A stretch of 13,053 nt of DNA from Nostoc sp. GT001 (GTDB lineage: Bacteria; Cyanobacteriota; Cyanobacteriia; Cyanobacteriales; Nostocaceae), in contig NZ_JAUDRJ010000003.1 in NCBI RefSeq assembly GCF_030382115.1, positions 5,695,939-5,708,991 of the forward strand, in the 5' to 3' direction. The position numbers were made by a program, and so were the translations under genes. The notes under the pieces are model-generated. The model was given only the letters and a program-made list of their open reading frames with translations, ran no database searches and had not been told where the DNA came from. Shown here piece after piece: positions 1-6,182 of this stretch (the stretch's first letter is position 1; each line of letters begins with the position of its first letter).

Positions 1-125
1 AAAGCTAGCTTGCTTATGGAGCGCAATATCTCTAGCCCTTTGAGATCGCACCTCTGAGAATTTGAGCGTTTGAAGCAGACTATAAAGATATATCAACTCA
101 GAATCAGATCATATTACTAATAGAA

Positions 126-156
126 CCGAGATCACACTTCAATGAGTTCATCTCGG
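126..156. repeat. Inverted repeat, 7-bp arms, upstream of the coiled-coil gene
   Basis: CCGAGAT at 126-132 is the exact reverse complement of ATCTCGG at 150-156, with a 17-nt loop. A short T-rich stretch follows around 165-172. It could be the terminator of a gene left of the window or an operator for the gene at 218. The long loop argues against an efficient terminator. Nothing else recognisable was seen in 1-217. Confidence 0.4.
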
Positions 157-195
157 CTAAACTAAATTTTTATAGTTAAATATCACGAATACTCA

Positions 196-201
196 TATAA
201 T
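196..201 (+). promoter_or_regulatory. Candidate -10 box for the coiled-coil gene
   Basis: A perfect TATAAT lies 16 nt before the ATG at 218. The best -35 at normal spacing is weak (TAGTTA at 173-178, 3 of 6 matches). A start site about 7 nt downstream would leave a 5' leader of roughly 10 nt, which fits the absence of a Shine-Dalgarno sequence before this ATG. The region is AT-rich, so a chance match is possible. Confidence 0.4.
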
Positions 202-217
202 AACTTAAATTATCGCA

Positions 218-1114
218 ATGAAAAATCTAAGGCGCAAACCTCCTATTCATCTTCACTCAAAGCAGAAAGAACCAACTCCTCCTCGTGAGCTTCAACAGCT
301 ATTGATGACTGTTCGTGCCCAACGCGATGAATGGGAACAACGTGCAAAAGAAAATGAGGAAGCTGCATCTCAACGTGATGAAGCAGAACAACGTGCAAAG
401 GAAGCTGCATCACAACTGGTTCATGTTCAGCAAAAAATTCAAACTTATCAAATCGAGGCTAATGAGCTAAAACTCGAAGCTAATGAGCTAAAAGAGCGAT
501 TTACTCAAAACTATCTCTTCTATCTTGATGAGCAAGAAAATCATCAAAAGACGCTCTACCTTTACAACGAAGAAAAAGCGAAAATATCTCAGCTAGTTCA
601 TGTTCACCAGCGAGAGATCCAAACTTGCCAACTCGAAGCTAATGAGCTAAAAGAACAAGTCACTCAAAATTATCGCTTCTATATTGATGAACAACAAAGT
701 CATCAACAAACACTCTGTCTCTACAACGAAGAAAAAGCGAGAGCGACTGAATTTCTTACTAAATATGAAGCAGTAAACTCTGAACGAGAAATGTATTTGA
801 GTTTATACAATGAGGCTAAAGCAGAACTTAAGCATGAGCGTCGTTCCAAAGCTAGTATTAAGGGATGGGAAACTCGCCGGAAAGCCGAGAATGAAAAACT
901 AAAACGAGAAATTGCCCAGATGGTTGTGCTACTGCGTGACTCTTTAGCAAGTAAGGATGAAGCAGTAAACAGTCTTTACATTGTCGCGGAGCGTATGGAT
1001 CGGATTCAATCTCTAGTTGATTCGGTGGAAGAAGAAACAACTAACAATCCTATAGGTTTGGTACAAAAATTTAAACGCATCTGGTTGGCAATTAAAGATA
1101 TTATTTCTGAATAA
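218..1114 (+). CDS. Hypothetical coiled-coil protein with internal duplication (298 aa)
   Basis: No family recognised. The protein is almost entirely charged helix, rich in Glu, Lys, Gln and Ala, with no signal peptide or membrane segment, so it is probably a cytoplasmic structural or scaffold protein. Residues 35-65 contain two copies of a QRDE..EQRAKE..EAAS unit (nt 320-370 and 371-412; the second is 9 nt shorter). Residues 66-124 and 125-177 are a tandem duplication: both begin QLVHV, contain EANELK and TQNY.FY.DEQ, and end LYNEEKA. A third partial copy, LYNEAKAE, is near residue 195. The tail (about 210-298) is non-repeated and begins with a basic segment, GWETRRKAENEKLKRE. The ATG follows an in-frame TAA at 206-208, so no longer start exists. 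No Shine-Dalgarno is visible. The next gene begins 12 nt after the stop, which suggests co-transcription. Confidence 0.75.
   Translation: MKNLRRKPPIHLHSKQKEPTPPRELQQLLMTVRAQRDEWEQRAKENEEAASQRDEAEQRAKEAASQLVHVQQKIQTYQIEANELKLEANELKERFTQNYLFYLDEQENHQKTLYLYNEEKAKISQLVHVHQREIQTCQLEANELKEQVTQNYRFYIDEQQSHQQTLCLYNEEKARATEFLTKYEAVNSEREMYLSLYNEAKAELKHERRSKASIKGWETRRKAENEKLKREIAQMVVLLRDSLASKDEAVNSLYIVAERMDRIQSLVDSVEEETTNNPIGLVQKFKRIWLAIKDIISE
413..748 (+). repeat. Intragenic tandem duplication (177 and 159 nt units)
   Basis: Nucleotides 413-589 and 590-748 encode the two long repeats of the coiled-coil protein. They remain similar at DNA level, for example in the shared runs gttcatgttca, gctaatgagctaaaag and acaacgaagaaaaagcga. 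The first copy is 18 nt longer because it contains an extra LEANEL-type insertion. The DNA similarity suggests a fairly recent duplication or ongoing unequal recombination. Confidence 0.8.
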
Positions 1115-1126
1115 ACAAGTATACTC

Positions 1127-1684
1127 ATGAACAAAAAATCACTCCCAGCTACGCAAAAACAAGGTAAAGTGGGGCTGGGAGATCAAATTCGCAGTATTGC
1201 CGATCGCCTTAAACAAGAGACTGATGTACAGATAAAAACAACTTCTAGGATTTTAGGGGCTGCTGCTCAAATTGCCGAAAATCATGACCGACTTATTAAT
1301 GAAGTAGTTGATATGGTTGAGTCAGACCTGAATGCAGAGACACAGATATCTCAGAAGCATACTTATAATGTTGATATTCTGAAACAACAGTTTAAAACAT
1401 TACGAGATGCAAAGGCTCATTTTAACCTGAAAGTTAGTAGTTGGGAATCACTAGTTAATAAATTAAATGCTGCATCTCCCGAAACAAGCAGAATACAGAA
1501 TAAAACTCAATCAAATCATGGCTTGACGGTAAAGAATATGATAGTTCGTGAAGACTATTGTAATAATATTGAAAAATTGATAGTTTTTTTAGAACCGGAT
1601 GTTGCAGAAATGTTTCCCAACTCGGAAGCAGTAAATGAAGCTCTGCGTTTTTTAACTAGAGTTACTAGTAAAAATAGCTTTTGA
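1127..1684 (+). CDS. Hypothetical helical protein (185 aa)
   Basis: No family recognised. The sequence is predicted mostly alpha-helical and soluble, with no signal peptide or membrane span. An N-terminal basic leader of about 16 residues precedes a long amphipathic helical region (about 17-110, including IRSIADRLKQETDVQ and LGAAAQIAENHDRLINEVVDM). A polar linker follows (about 112-130, Ser/Thr/Asn/Gln-rich), then a short C-terminal helical domain (about 130-185). The ATG lies 12 nt after the stop of the coiled-coil gene with no Shine-Dalgarno in the gap, so translational coupling is plausible. The neighbouring coiled-coil protein suggests the two could form a filament, scaffold or complex, but this rests on context and composition only. 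Confidence 0.72.
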   Translation: MNKKSLPATQKQGKVGLGDQIRSIADRLKQETDVQIKTTSRILGAAAQIAENHDRLINEVVDMVESDLNAETQISQKHTYNVDILKQQFKTLRDAKAHFNLKVSSWESLVNKLNAASPETSRIQNKTQSNHGLTVKNMIVREDYCNNIEKLIVFLEPDVAEMFPNSEAVNEALRFLTRVTSKNSF

Positions 1685-1719
1685 AAGCGAATAGACAATA
1701 TTTGATATCTTGTGAAGGC

Positions 1720-1741
1720 TACATGAGAAAGTTCTCATGTA
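1720..1741. repeat. 22-bp palindrome after the 185-aa gene
   Basis: TACATGAGAA (1720-1729) and TTCTCATGTA (1732-1741) are exact reverse complements around a 2-nt centre. No T-run follows and the arms are AT-rich, so an operator is at least as likely as a terminator. Its right arm overlaps the first unit of the 11-bp array that begins at 1732. Confidence 0.6.
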
Positions 1742-1797
1742 ACTTTCATTCTCTTCTCATAAAGCTTTTGTTAAACTTACGTTAAGTTCAAGTTAAA
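1732..1797. promoter_or_regulatory. Six-unit 11-bp direct-repeat array, Pho-box-like operator
   Basis: Seven-base half-sites occur at exact 11-bp spacing: TTCTCAT (1732), CTTTCAT (1743), TTCTCAT (1754), CTTTTGT (1765), CTTACGT (1776) and TTCAAGT (1787). Each is followed by a 4-nt spacer, mostly A/T-rich (TAAA, TAAG or AAAG in the last four). All six have T at positions 2 and 7, a pyrimidine at 1 and a purine at 6. The E. coli Pho box is CTGTCAT plus 4 AT-rich bases, repeated. On the opposite strand the last three units read (C/T)TTAAC at 11-bp spacing, like the cyanobacterial SphR-type box. The array ends 15 nt before a TTGACA. It may control the glycosyltransferase operon from 2211. Confidence 0.55.
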
Positions 1798-1812
1798 CGG
1801 TACGCAAAAATT

Positions 1813-1818
1813 TTGACA
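1813..1818 (+). promoter_or_regulatory. Candidate -35 box (TTGACA)
   Basis: A perfect TTGACA starts 15 nt after the 11-bp array. The best -10 is only GAAAAT at 1838-1843 (19-nt spacer, 4 of 6 matches), so an activator-dependent promoter is plausible. A transcript from here would have a leader of about 360 nt before the gene at 2211. Confidence 0.35.
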
Positions 1819-1904
1819 AACAAAGGTAGGGTTGGAAGAAAATCAGTATCAGTAAAAACTTTAGTTCTGGGTATAGAGCTACGTTTAAAAGAAGAATTGT
1901 ATCG

Positions 1905-2040
1905 ATAGCGAAGCGTTAGCGACGTAGGAGCGTCGCAGAAAGTGCCGCGAGATACAAAGCAAAGCCACTGCTGTGGGCAGGTTCCCCGACTTCCCTACGG
2001 GAAAGCAAGCTACGCGCTGTCTCCCTCTGGGAGAAGCAAC
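1905..2040. repeat. Cluster of interspersed hairpin repeats
   Basis: Four short hairpins follow each other: GCGACG/CGTCGC (1919-1936), CCAC/GTGG (1965-1976), TTCCC-TAC-GGGAA (1991-2003) and TCTCCC-TCT-GGGAGA (2020-2034). GC content is clearly higher than the flanks. The wording matches the highly iterated palindromic repeats I recall from Nostoc and Anabaena genomes. Frame 1942-2082 is open but is repeat sequence, not a gene. The rest of the 1685-2210 gap, outside the palindrome, the array and this block, shows nothing clear. Confidence 0.75.
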
Positions 2041-2200
2041 TGCCATCAAATGGTTCTGCTTGCTTCAATTTCACGTTTTTAAATGTGGGTTCCCTTCTGT
2101 CTTCTGAATTTTAAAAACTCCATAAATGTGGTGTGTTCTCATGAATTATTTCAGATTGCTAGATAAAAAAGGGGATTAGATTCTGTGGGAAAAATTAGTC

Positions 2201-2205
2201 AGGAG
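2201..2205 (+). promoter_or_regulatory. Shine-Dalgarno that fixes the start at 2211
   Basis: AGGAG lies 5 nt before the ATG at 2211. Its last base is the G of an in-frame GTG at 2205, so initiation at that GTG would overlap the ribosome-binding site. The ATG is therefore preferred. Confidence 0.75.
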
Positions 2206-2210
2206 TGCAA

Positions 2211-3482
2211 ATGAACAACTTGTTATCCCACTCTGGAAAAATCATCAGAACATCGGCTAGCATCATGTCTTCGGAGGATAGTAGTTTATCTAGCAATACT
2301 CGGAAGTGGCGCATTGCTTTATATTCCCACGACACAATGGGACTAGGGCATAAACGCCGTAATTTGTTGATTGCTCAAACTTTAGGATGTTCACCCCTCA
2401 AAACTGATGTTTTAATGATTAGTGGCATTCAAGATGCCAGTAATGTACCAACACCTCCAGGGGTAGATTGTTTGACGCTCCCGGCTTTGCACAAAAATAT
2501 TGATGGGCGATATCAGGCAAGAAGATTGGATCTATCATTGCAGGAAATTATTACACTGCGATCGCAAGTTATTCTCACCACCATTAAAACATTTAAACCT
2601 GATATTTTTATTGTGGATAATGTACCGCGAGGAGCAGTCAGAGAGCTAGATCCAACTCTAGATTACCTGCGTACTCAAGGAAAAACATACTGCATTCTAG
2701 GTTTACGAGATATTTTAGATGAACCCGCTTCTGTGCGTCGAGATTGGAAGCGAGCAGCTAATGAAGAGGCGATTCAAACTTATTATGATCAGGTTTGGGT
2801 GTACGGCGATCGCAACATCTATGACCTAGCAAAAGAGTATCACTTCCAGCCAAAAACTGTTGCTAAATTCCGCTACACGGGCTATCTTGACCAACGTAGC
2901 CGCCTCAAACATCTGGATTTAGACAGCGTTCAAGCATTTAAATCGCTCAATTTGCCATCTGAACGATTGGTATTGTGCTTAGTGGGAGGCGGACAAGACG
3001 GAGCGCAGTTAGCAGAAACATTTGCTCATGCTGAACTACCACCAGAGATGAACGGTATCATCTTAACAGGCCCCTTTATGCCGCGAGAAGTCCGGCAAAA
3101 ACTCCAGAACTATGCAGCGCAACGTGACAACTTGCGGGTGTTGGAATATTTAGCCGAGCCGACGCTGTTACTAAATCAAGCCGAACGTGTGATTGCAATG
3201 GGTGGTTACAATACAACTTGTGAATTGTTGTCATTTGCAAAGCGATCGCTAATTTTACCCCGCATCAAACCCCGACAAGAACAATCAATCCGTGCTAAAC
3301 GATTACAAGCACTCGGCTTAATCGATGTATTACAACCACATCAACTGACACCTGCGGCATTAACGAACTGGCTAACACTTAAGGTAGAATCACCACAAGT
3401 CCGTAATTTCGTCGATATCAAAGGACTTACCCGCATTCCCCAATTCGTTAATGAAATTCTCATATCAGCTATTTGTCATTAG
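2211..3482 (+). CDS. Glycosyltransferase, GT28/COG4671-like, GT-B fold (423 aa)
   Basis: Predicted cytoplasmic or membrane-associated enzyme that transfers a sugar from a nucleotide donor. After a polar leader of about 30 residues, the N-terminal Rossmann half opens with YSHDTMGLGHKRRN (38-51), the GxGH motif of MurG-like GT-B enzymes. The C-terminal half carries a glycine-rich LVGGGQDGAQL (258-268) and MGGYNTTCELLSFAKRSLILP (330-350), the region that holds the donor in the GT28 C-terminal domain. PRIKPRQEQSIRAKRLQALG (350-369) matches the usual continuation. It is the first of five same-strand genes with two other glycosyltransferases, an exporter and a kinase-fold protein, so a role in building an exported glycan or glycolipid is likely. 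Donor and acceptor are unknown. The last residues (AICH and stop) are encoded by a TTTGTCA-type heptamer repeat, so the natural C-terminus may have been altered. Confidence 0.9.
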   Translation: MNNLLSHSGKIIRTSASIMSSEDSSLSSNTRKWRIALYSHDTMGLGHKRRNLLIAQTLGCSPLKTDVLMISGIQDASNVPTPPGVDCLTLPALHKNIDGRYQARRLDLSLQEIITLRSQVILTTIKTFKPDIFIVDNVPRGAVRELDPTLDYLRTQGKTYCILGLRDILDEPASVRRDWKRAANEEAIQTYYDQVWVYGDRNIYDLAKEYHFQPKTVAKFRYTGYLDQRSRLKHLDLDSVQAFKSLNLPSERLVLCLVGGGQDGAQLAETFAHAELPPEMNGIILTGPFMPREVRQKLQNYAAQRDNLRVLEYLAEPTLLLNQAERVIAMGGYNTTCELLSFAKRSLILPRIKPRQEQSIRAKRLQALGLIDVLQPHQLTPAALTNWLTLKVESPQVRNFVDIKGLTRIPQFVNEILISAICH

Positions 3483-3498
3483 TCATTGTCATTTGTCA
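3472..3498 (+). repeat. Heptamer repeat (TTTGTCA type) across the first glycosyltransferase stop
   Basis: The units TTTGTCA, TTAGTCA, TTGTCA and TTTGTCA follow directly on one another. The stop TAG (3480-3482) lies inside the second unit. This is the type of short tandem repeat (STRR) known from heterocystous cyanobacteria. Confidence 0.7.
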
Positions 3499-3514
3499 AA
3501 AATCTCACCTCATT

Positions 3515-3594
3515 AATTACGAATTACGAACTTGTACTGAGCGACTTGCCTTGAGCGAAGTCGAAAGGAGTCAAATTATTACGAACTACGAATT
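3515..3594 (+). repeat. AATTACG heptamer array interrupted by a 47-bp insert
   Basis: Two AATTACG units (3515-3528) are followed by a 47-bp segment (3531-3577), then by further units (ATTACGA, ACTACGA) that run up to the ATG at 3595. ATTACGAA flanks the insert on both sides (3523-3530 and 3578-3585). The insert contains a small inverted repeat, CGACTT (3542-3547) with AAGTCG (3558-3563). It resembles short dispersed repeats of cyanobacteria. The flanking octamer may be a target duplication or simply array units. Confidence 0.65.
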
Positions 3595-4860
3595 ATGTCA
3601 ATCCGTGTTGGTTATGTTCTCAAACGTTATCCTCGCTATTCTGAAACCTTTGTCGTCAATGAAATTTTGGCTCATGAAGCGGCTGGCTTAGATATAGAAA
3701 TTTTTGCCTTACGACCACTATGTGATACTCACTTTCAAAATATTATTTCTCAAGTGCGTGCGCCTGTAAGTTACATTCGGAGGCCAATTCAAGGGCGGGT
3801 TAGTGAATCACTCAATAGTCTCGCACCTACAGCCGCTAGCTATTTTTGGGCGGAGTTACAAGAAGCAAGTAAGGTTATCCCTGACTTTTGGCCAAAACTA
3901 GCTTTTGCTCAAGGTGAACAAGCTAGCACTGTCTACCAAGCTGCATGGTTAGCACGAGAAGCGCGACTTAAAGGCATTACTCATTTACACGCTCATTTTG
4001 GGACTGTGGCAACTAGTGTCGCTCGGCTAGCATCTCACTTTACAGGCATTCCCTATACTTTTACGGCTCATGCTAAAGACATATTTCATGAAAGCGTGGA
4101 ATTTGAAGATATGCAACGTAAGCTACAGGATGCGGCTAGTGTTGTAACTGTCAGTGACTATAATCTCAGATATCTGCACAACACATATAACTTAGCTGCA
4201 AAGCAAGTTCAGCGCATTTACAACGGTTTAGATTTACGACAATTACAATATTCTTCTCCGGCTGAACGTCCACCATTAATTATCTCAGTTGGTCGGTTAA
4301 TCGAGAAGAAAGGGTTATCTGTTTTGATTGATGCTTGTGCCATTCTCAAGCAGAGAAATTATCAGTTTCAGTGTCAAATTGTCGGTACTGGTTCTTTAGA
4401 ATTGACTTTACGTCAGCAAATTATAGATTTAGAACTGCAATCTATTGTGGAAATTGTCGGCCCGCGTCCGCAAAATGAGGTGTTTCAATTAGTACAAAAA
4501 GCTGGTGTGTTTGCCGCACCTTATGTCATTGGCAAAGATGGTAATCGGGATGGACTACCTACAGTTTTACTGGAAGCTATGGCTTTGGGAACTCCCTGTG
4601 TAAGTACTGATGTGACGGGTATTCCTGAATTGGTGCGTGATGGGGAGACTGGGTTAATTGTGCCACAACATGATGCAGAGAAATTAGCGATCGCACTTGG
4701 GCAATTTCTCACTAATTCAGCTTTGCGGGTTAAGTTGTCAACCCAGGCTAGGCAATTAATTGAGTCTGAGTTTGATATTCATCGCAATACTGCAATTTTA
4801 CGGAAATTATTTCTCACGCATACCGCAAGCGGAACTCGCAAAGTAGGCGCAAAAGCGTAA
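3595..4860 (+). CDS. Glycosyltransferase, GT4-like, WcaL/exopolysaccharide type (421 aa)
   Basis: Predicted retaining GT-B glycosyltransferase. The N-terminal acceptor domain starts MSIRVGYVLKRYPRYSETFV, with the SETF motif typical of WcaL-like enzymes, and contains LHAHFGT (131-137) and FTAHAKDIF (156-164). The C-terminal GT4 domain has SVGRLIEKKG (241-250) and GNRDGLPTVLLEAMALG (316-332). The usual E-x7-E donor-site pair is D319-x7-E327 here, a substitution I recall in this subfamily. The length is normal. The ATG has no Shine-Dalgarno at proper distance: the nearest AGGAG (3566-3570) is 24 nt away, and repeats fill the gap. An in-frame TGA at 3538-3540 and the absence of other start codons support 3595. 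The next gene starts 13 nt after its stop. Substrates cannot be read from the sequence. Confidence 0.92.
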   Translation: MSIRVGYVLKRYPRYSETFVVNEILAHEAAGLDIEIFALRPLCDTHFQNIISQVRAPVSYIRRPIQGRVSESLNSLAPTAASYFWAELQEASKVIPDFWPKLAFAQGEQASTVYQAAWLAREARLKGITHLHAHFGTVATSVARLASHFTGIPYTFTAHAKDIFHESVEFEDMQRKLQDAASVVTVSDYNLRYLHNTYNLAAKQVQRIYNGLDLRQLQYSSPAERPPLIISVGRLIEKKGLSVLIDACAILKQRNYQFQCQIVGTGSLELTLRQQIIDLELQSIVEIVGPRPQNEVFQLVQKAGVFAAPYVIGKDGNRDGLPTVLLEAMALGTPCVSTDVTGIPELVRDGETGLIVPQHDAEKLAIALGQFLTNSALRVKLSTQARQLIESEFDIHRNTAILRKLFLTHTASGTRKVGAKA

Positions 4861-4866
4861 AGGAGG
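4861..4866 (+). promoter_or_regulatory. Perfect Shine-Dalgarno that fixes the start at 4874
   Basis: AGGAGG begins immediately after the preceding stop codon and is 7 nt from the ATG at 4874. An in-frame GTG at 4868 is only 1 nt from it, too close for initiation, so the ATG is chosen. This is the only gap of the cluster free of repeats. Confidence 0.8.
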
Positions 4867-4873
4867 TGTGAAG

Positions 4874-6043
4874 ATGCGAATTGCATACATTTGTGCTGAT
4901 CCGGGTATACCTGTATTTGGTCAAAAAGGATGCTCGATTCATGTCCAAGAGGTGATTCGAGCGTTGCAAAGGCAAGGTAGCCAAGTTACATTGTTTGCTA
5001 CTCGGATTGGGGGAGAATTACCCGCAGATTTAGCTAATGTTGTTGTTCATCAACTCCCAGCTATTCCAAAATTGGAACGGGCGGCGCGAGAGCAAGTTGC
5101 TTTAGCAATGAATCCTGATTTACGTTTAAATTTGGCAAGATTTGGCCCTTTTGACTTCATTTATGAACGTTATTCTCTTTGGAGTTATAGCGCGATGGAA
5201 TATGCCCAAGCTATGGGAATTCCGGGTTTGTTGGAGGTAAATTCGCCTCTGATTGCAGAACAAGCACAGCATCGGGGTTTGATTGATCGCGAAAGTGCCG
5301 AAGAAGTGGCAAATCGAGTTTTTTCAGCAGCTACAACACTGATTGCTGTTTCAGATGCAGTGAAAACTTACTTAATGAATTATGTGGACAGTAGCAAAGT
5401 TCATGTTATCCCTAATGGTGTCAATCCTCACCGCTTTTCTACCCTTCGTCCTACAACTCAACCAGAAACCTTTACAGTGGGATTTGTCGGTACATTGAAA
5501 CCGTGGCATGGATTGCCAATTCTCACAGAGGCTTTTAGTTTACTGCATCAACGTGTTCCCAATGCCAAACTTTTAATTGTTGGCGATGACTCGGAACGGG
5601 AAAATCTGCAAATGGAATTAGCTGCACGGGGATTAGATGCTCATACTCAATTTACTGGTGCGGTAAATCCTGATGAAGTTCCTCAATTATTAGCAGCAAT
5701 GGATGTCGCCGTTGCACCCTACGCCGCGCAATCTGATTTTTACTTCTCACCCTTGAAAGTATATGAATATATGGCGGCTGGTTTGCCTGTAGTTGTGAGT
5801 CAGATTGGGCAATTGGCAGACTTAATTGATACAGGGGTGAATGGTATTCTTTGTCCTCCAGGTGATGCGATCGCTTTAGCAGAGGCTTTAGAAAAATTGT
5901 GGCGATCGCCTCCTCTCCGTCATACTTTAGGAAAAGCGGCGCGGCAAACGGCGATCGCACATCATACTTGGGATGCGATCGCGAAACAAGTTCTCTACAT
6001 AGCATCTCCATTGCCGATGGAGGGAGTAATAAGTAATAAGTAA
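4874..6043 (+). CDS. Glycosyltransferase, GT4-like (389 aa)
   Basis: Predicted retaining GT-B enzyme. The N-terminus MRIAYICADPGIPVFGQKGC with SIHVQEV (to residue 27) is the acceptor-domain P-loop region of GT4 proteins. IYERYSLW (96-103) and LEVNSPL (120-126) follow, then VSDAVKTYL (159-167) and IPNGVNPHRF (179-188), which lead into the C-terminal donor domain. That domain starts GFVGTLKPWHG (203-213). The donor-site segment is FYFSPLKVYEYMAAG (289-303), with E298 as the conserved second glutamate and SPLK in place of the usual first glutamate, as in a well-known GT4 subgroup. It probably acts after or beside the upstream transferase on the same product; the 13-nt gap indicates co-translation. 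The last residues, VISNK, are encoded by the TAATAAG array at 6027, which also supplies the stop. Confidence 0.92.
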   Translation: MRIAYICADPGIPVFGQKGCSIHVQEVIRALQRQGSQVTLFATRIGGELPADLANVVVHQLPAIPKLERAAREQVALAMNPDLRLNLARFGPFDFIYERYSLWSYSAMEYAQAMGIPGLLEVNSPLIAEQAQHRGLIDRESAEEVANRVFSAATTLIAVSDAVKTYLMNYVDSSKVHVIPNGVNPHRFSTLRPTTQPETFTVGFVGTLKPWHGLPILTEAFSLLHQRVPNAKLLIVGDDSERENLQMELAARGLDAHTQFTGAVNPDEVPQLLAAMDVAVAPYAAQSDFYFSPLKVYEYMAAGLPVVVSQIGQLADLIDTGVNGILCPPGDAIALAEALEKLWRSPPLRHTLGKAARQTAIAHHTWDAIAKQVLYIASPLPMEGVISNK

Positions 6044-6075
6044 TAAGTAATAAGTAATAAGTAATAAGTAATAAG
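6027..6075 (+). repeat. Heptamer array, seven TAATAAG units
   Basis: Seven exact, uninterrupted copies of TAATAAG (49 bp) start inside the last codons of the glycosyltransferase and contain its stop (6041-6043). The unit has stop codons in all three forward frames. The array is an STRR-type repeat and a likely slippage site. Confidence 0.95.
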
Positions 6076-6095
6076 TAAATACCCATTTTTCATCC

Positions 6096-6128
6096 ACTCA
6101 TTACTCCTTACTCCTTACTCATTACTTT
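6096..6128 (-). repeat. Degenerate heptamer array in opposite orientation
   Basis: Read on the minus strand this is a 7-bp array of AGTAATG and AGTAAGG units, four in all, close to the AGTAATA phase of the TAATAAG array 20 bp away. The two arrays form a large imperfect inverted repeat that could fold in RNA between the glycosyltransferase and exporter genes. Confidence 0.7.
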
Positions 6129-6138
6129 AAAGCATTGC

Positions 6139-6157
6139 CTGAAGCACGGGGCTTCAG
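6139..6157. repeat. Small hairpin before the ABC exporter gene
   Basis: CTGAAGC (6139-6145) and GCTTCAG (6151-6157) enclose ACGGG. The hairpin is GC-rich in an AT-rich gap and has no T-run, so it is not a clear terminator. It resembles hairpins at ends of IS200/IS605-type elements, but no transposase or second end is visible. Confidence 0.5.
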
Positions 6158-6182
6158 ACCCAAATATGTGGTGAAACAATAA

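Noticed and set aside
858..1040. Minus-strand frame opposite the coiled-coil gene
   Set aside because: Short, antisense to a coherent coiled-coil sequence, and without ribosome-binding site or recognisable features.
1942..2082. Possible small protein in the gap before the first glycosyltransferase
   Set aside because: The open frame is made of iterated hairpin repeats, starts at a GTG without ribosome-binding site, and has no protein-like character.
3473..3691. Plus-strand frame across the gap between the first two glycosyltransferases
   Set aside because: It reads heptamer repeats and the 47-bp insert, then runs out of frame into the clearly real gene at 3595.
4521..4712. Minus-strand frame inside the second glycosyltransferase
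   Set aside because: Shadow of the conserved GT4 donor domain on the other strand.
5652..6086. Minus-strand open frame with repeated LLLITYY residues
   Set aside because: The repeated residues are the reverse reading of the TAATAAG array; the rest lies opposite the glycosyltransferase gene and shows no protein-like motif.
6027..6128. CRISPR array
   Set aside because: Units are 7 bp with no spacers and there are no cas genes; this is a heptamer tandem repeat.
6139..6157. Complete IS200/IS605-type insertion
   Set aside because: Only one small hairpin is present, with no transposase, TnpB-like frame or matching second end.
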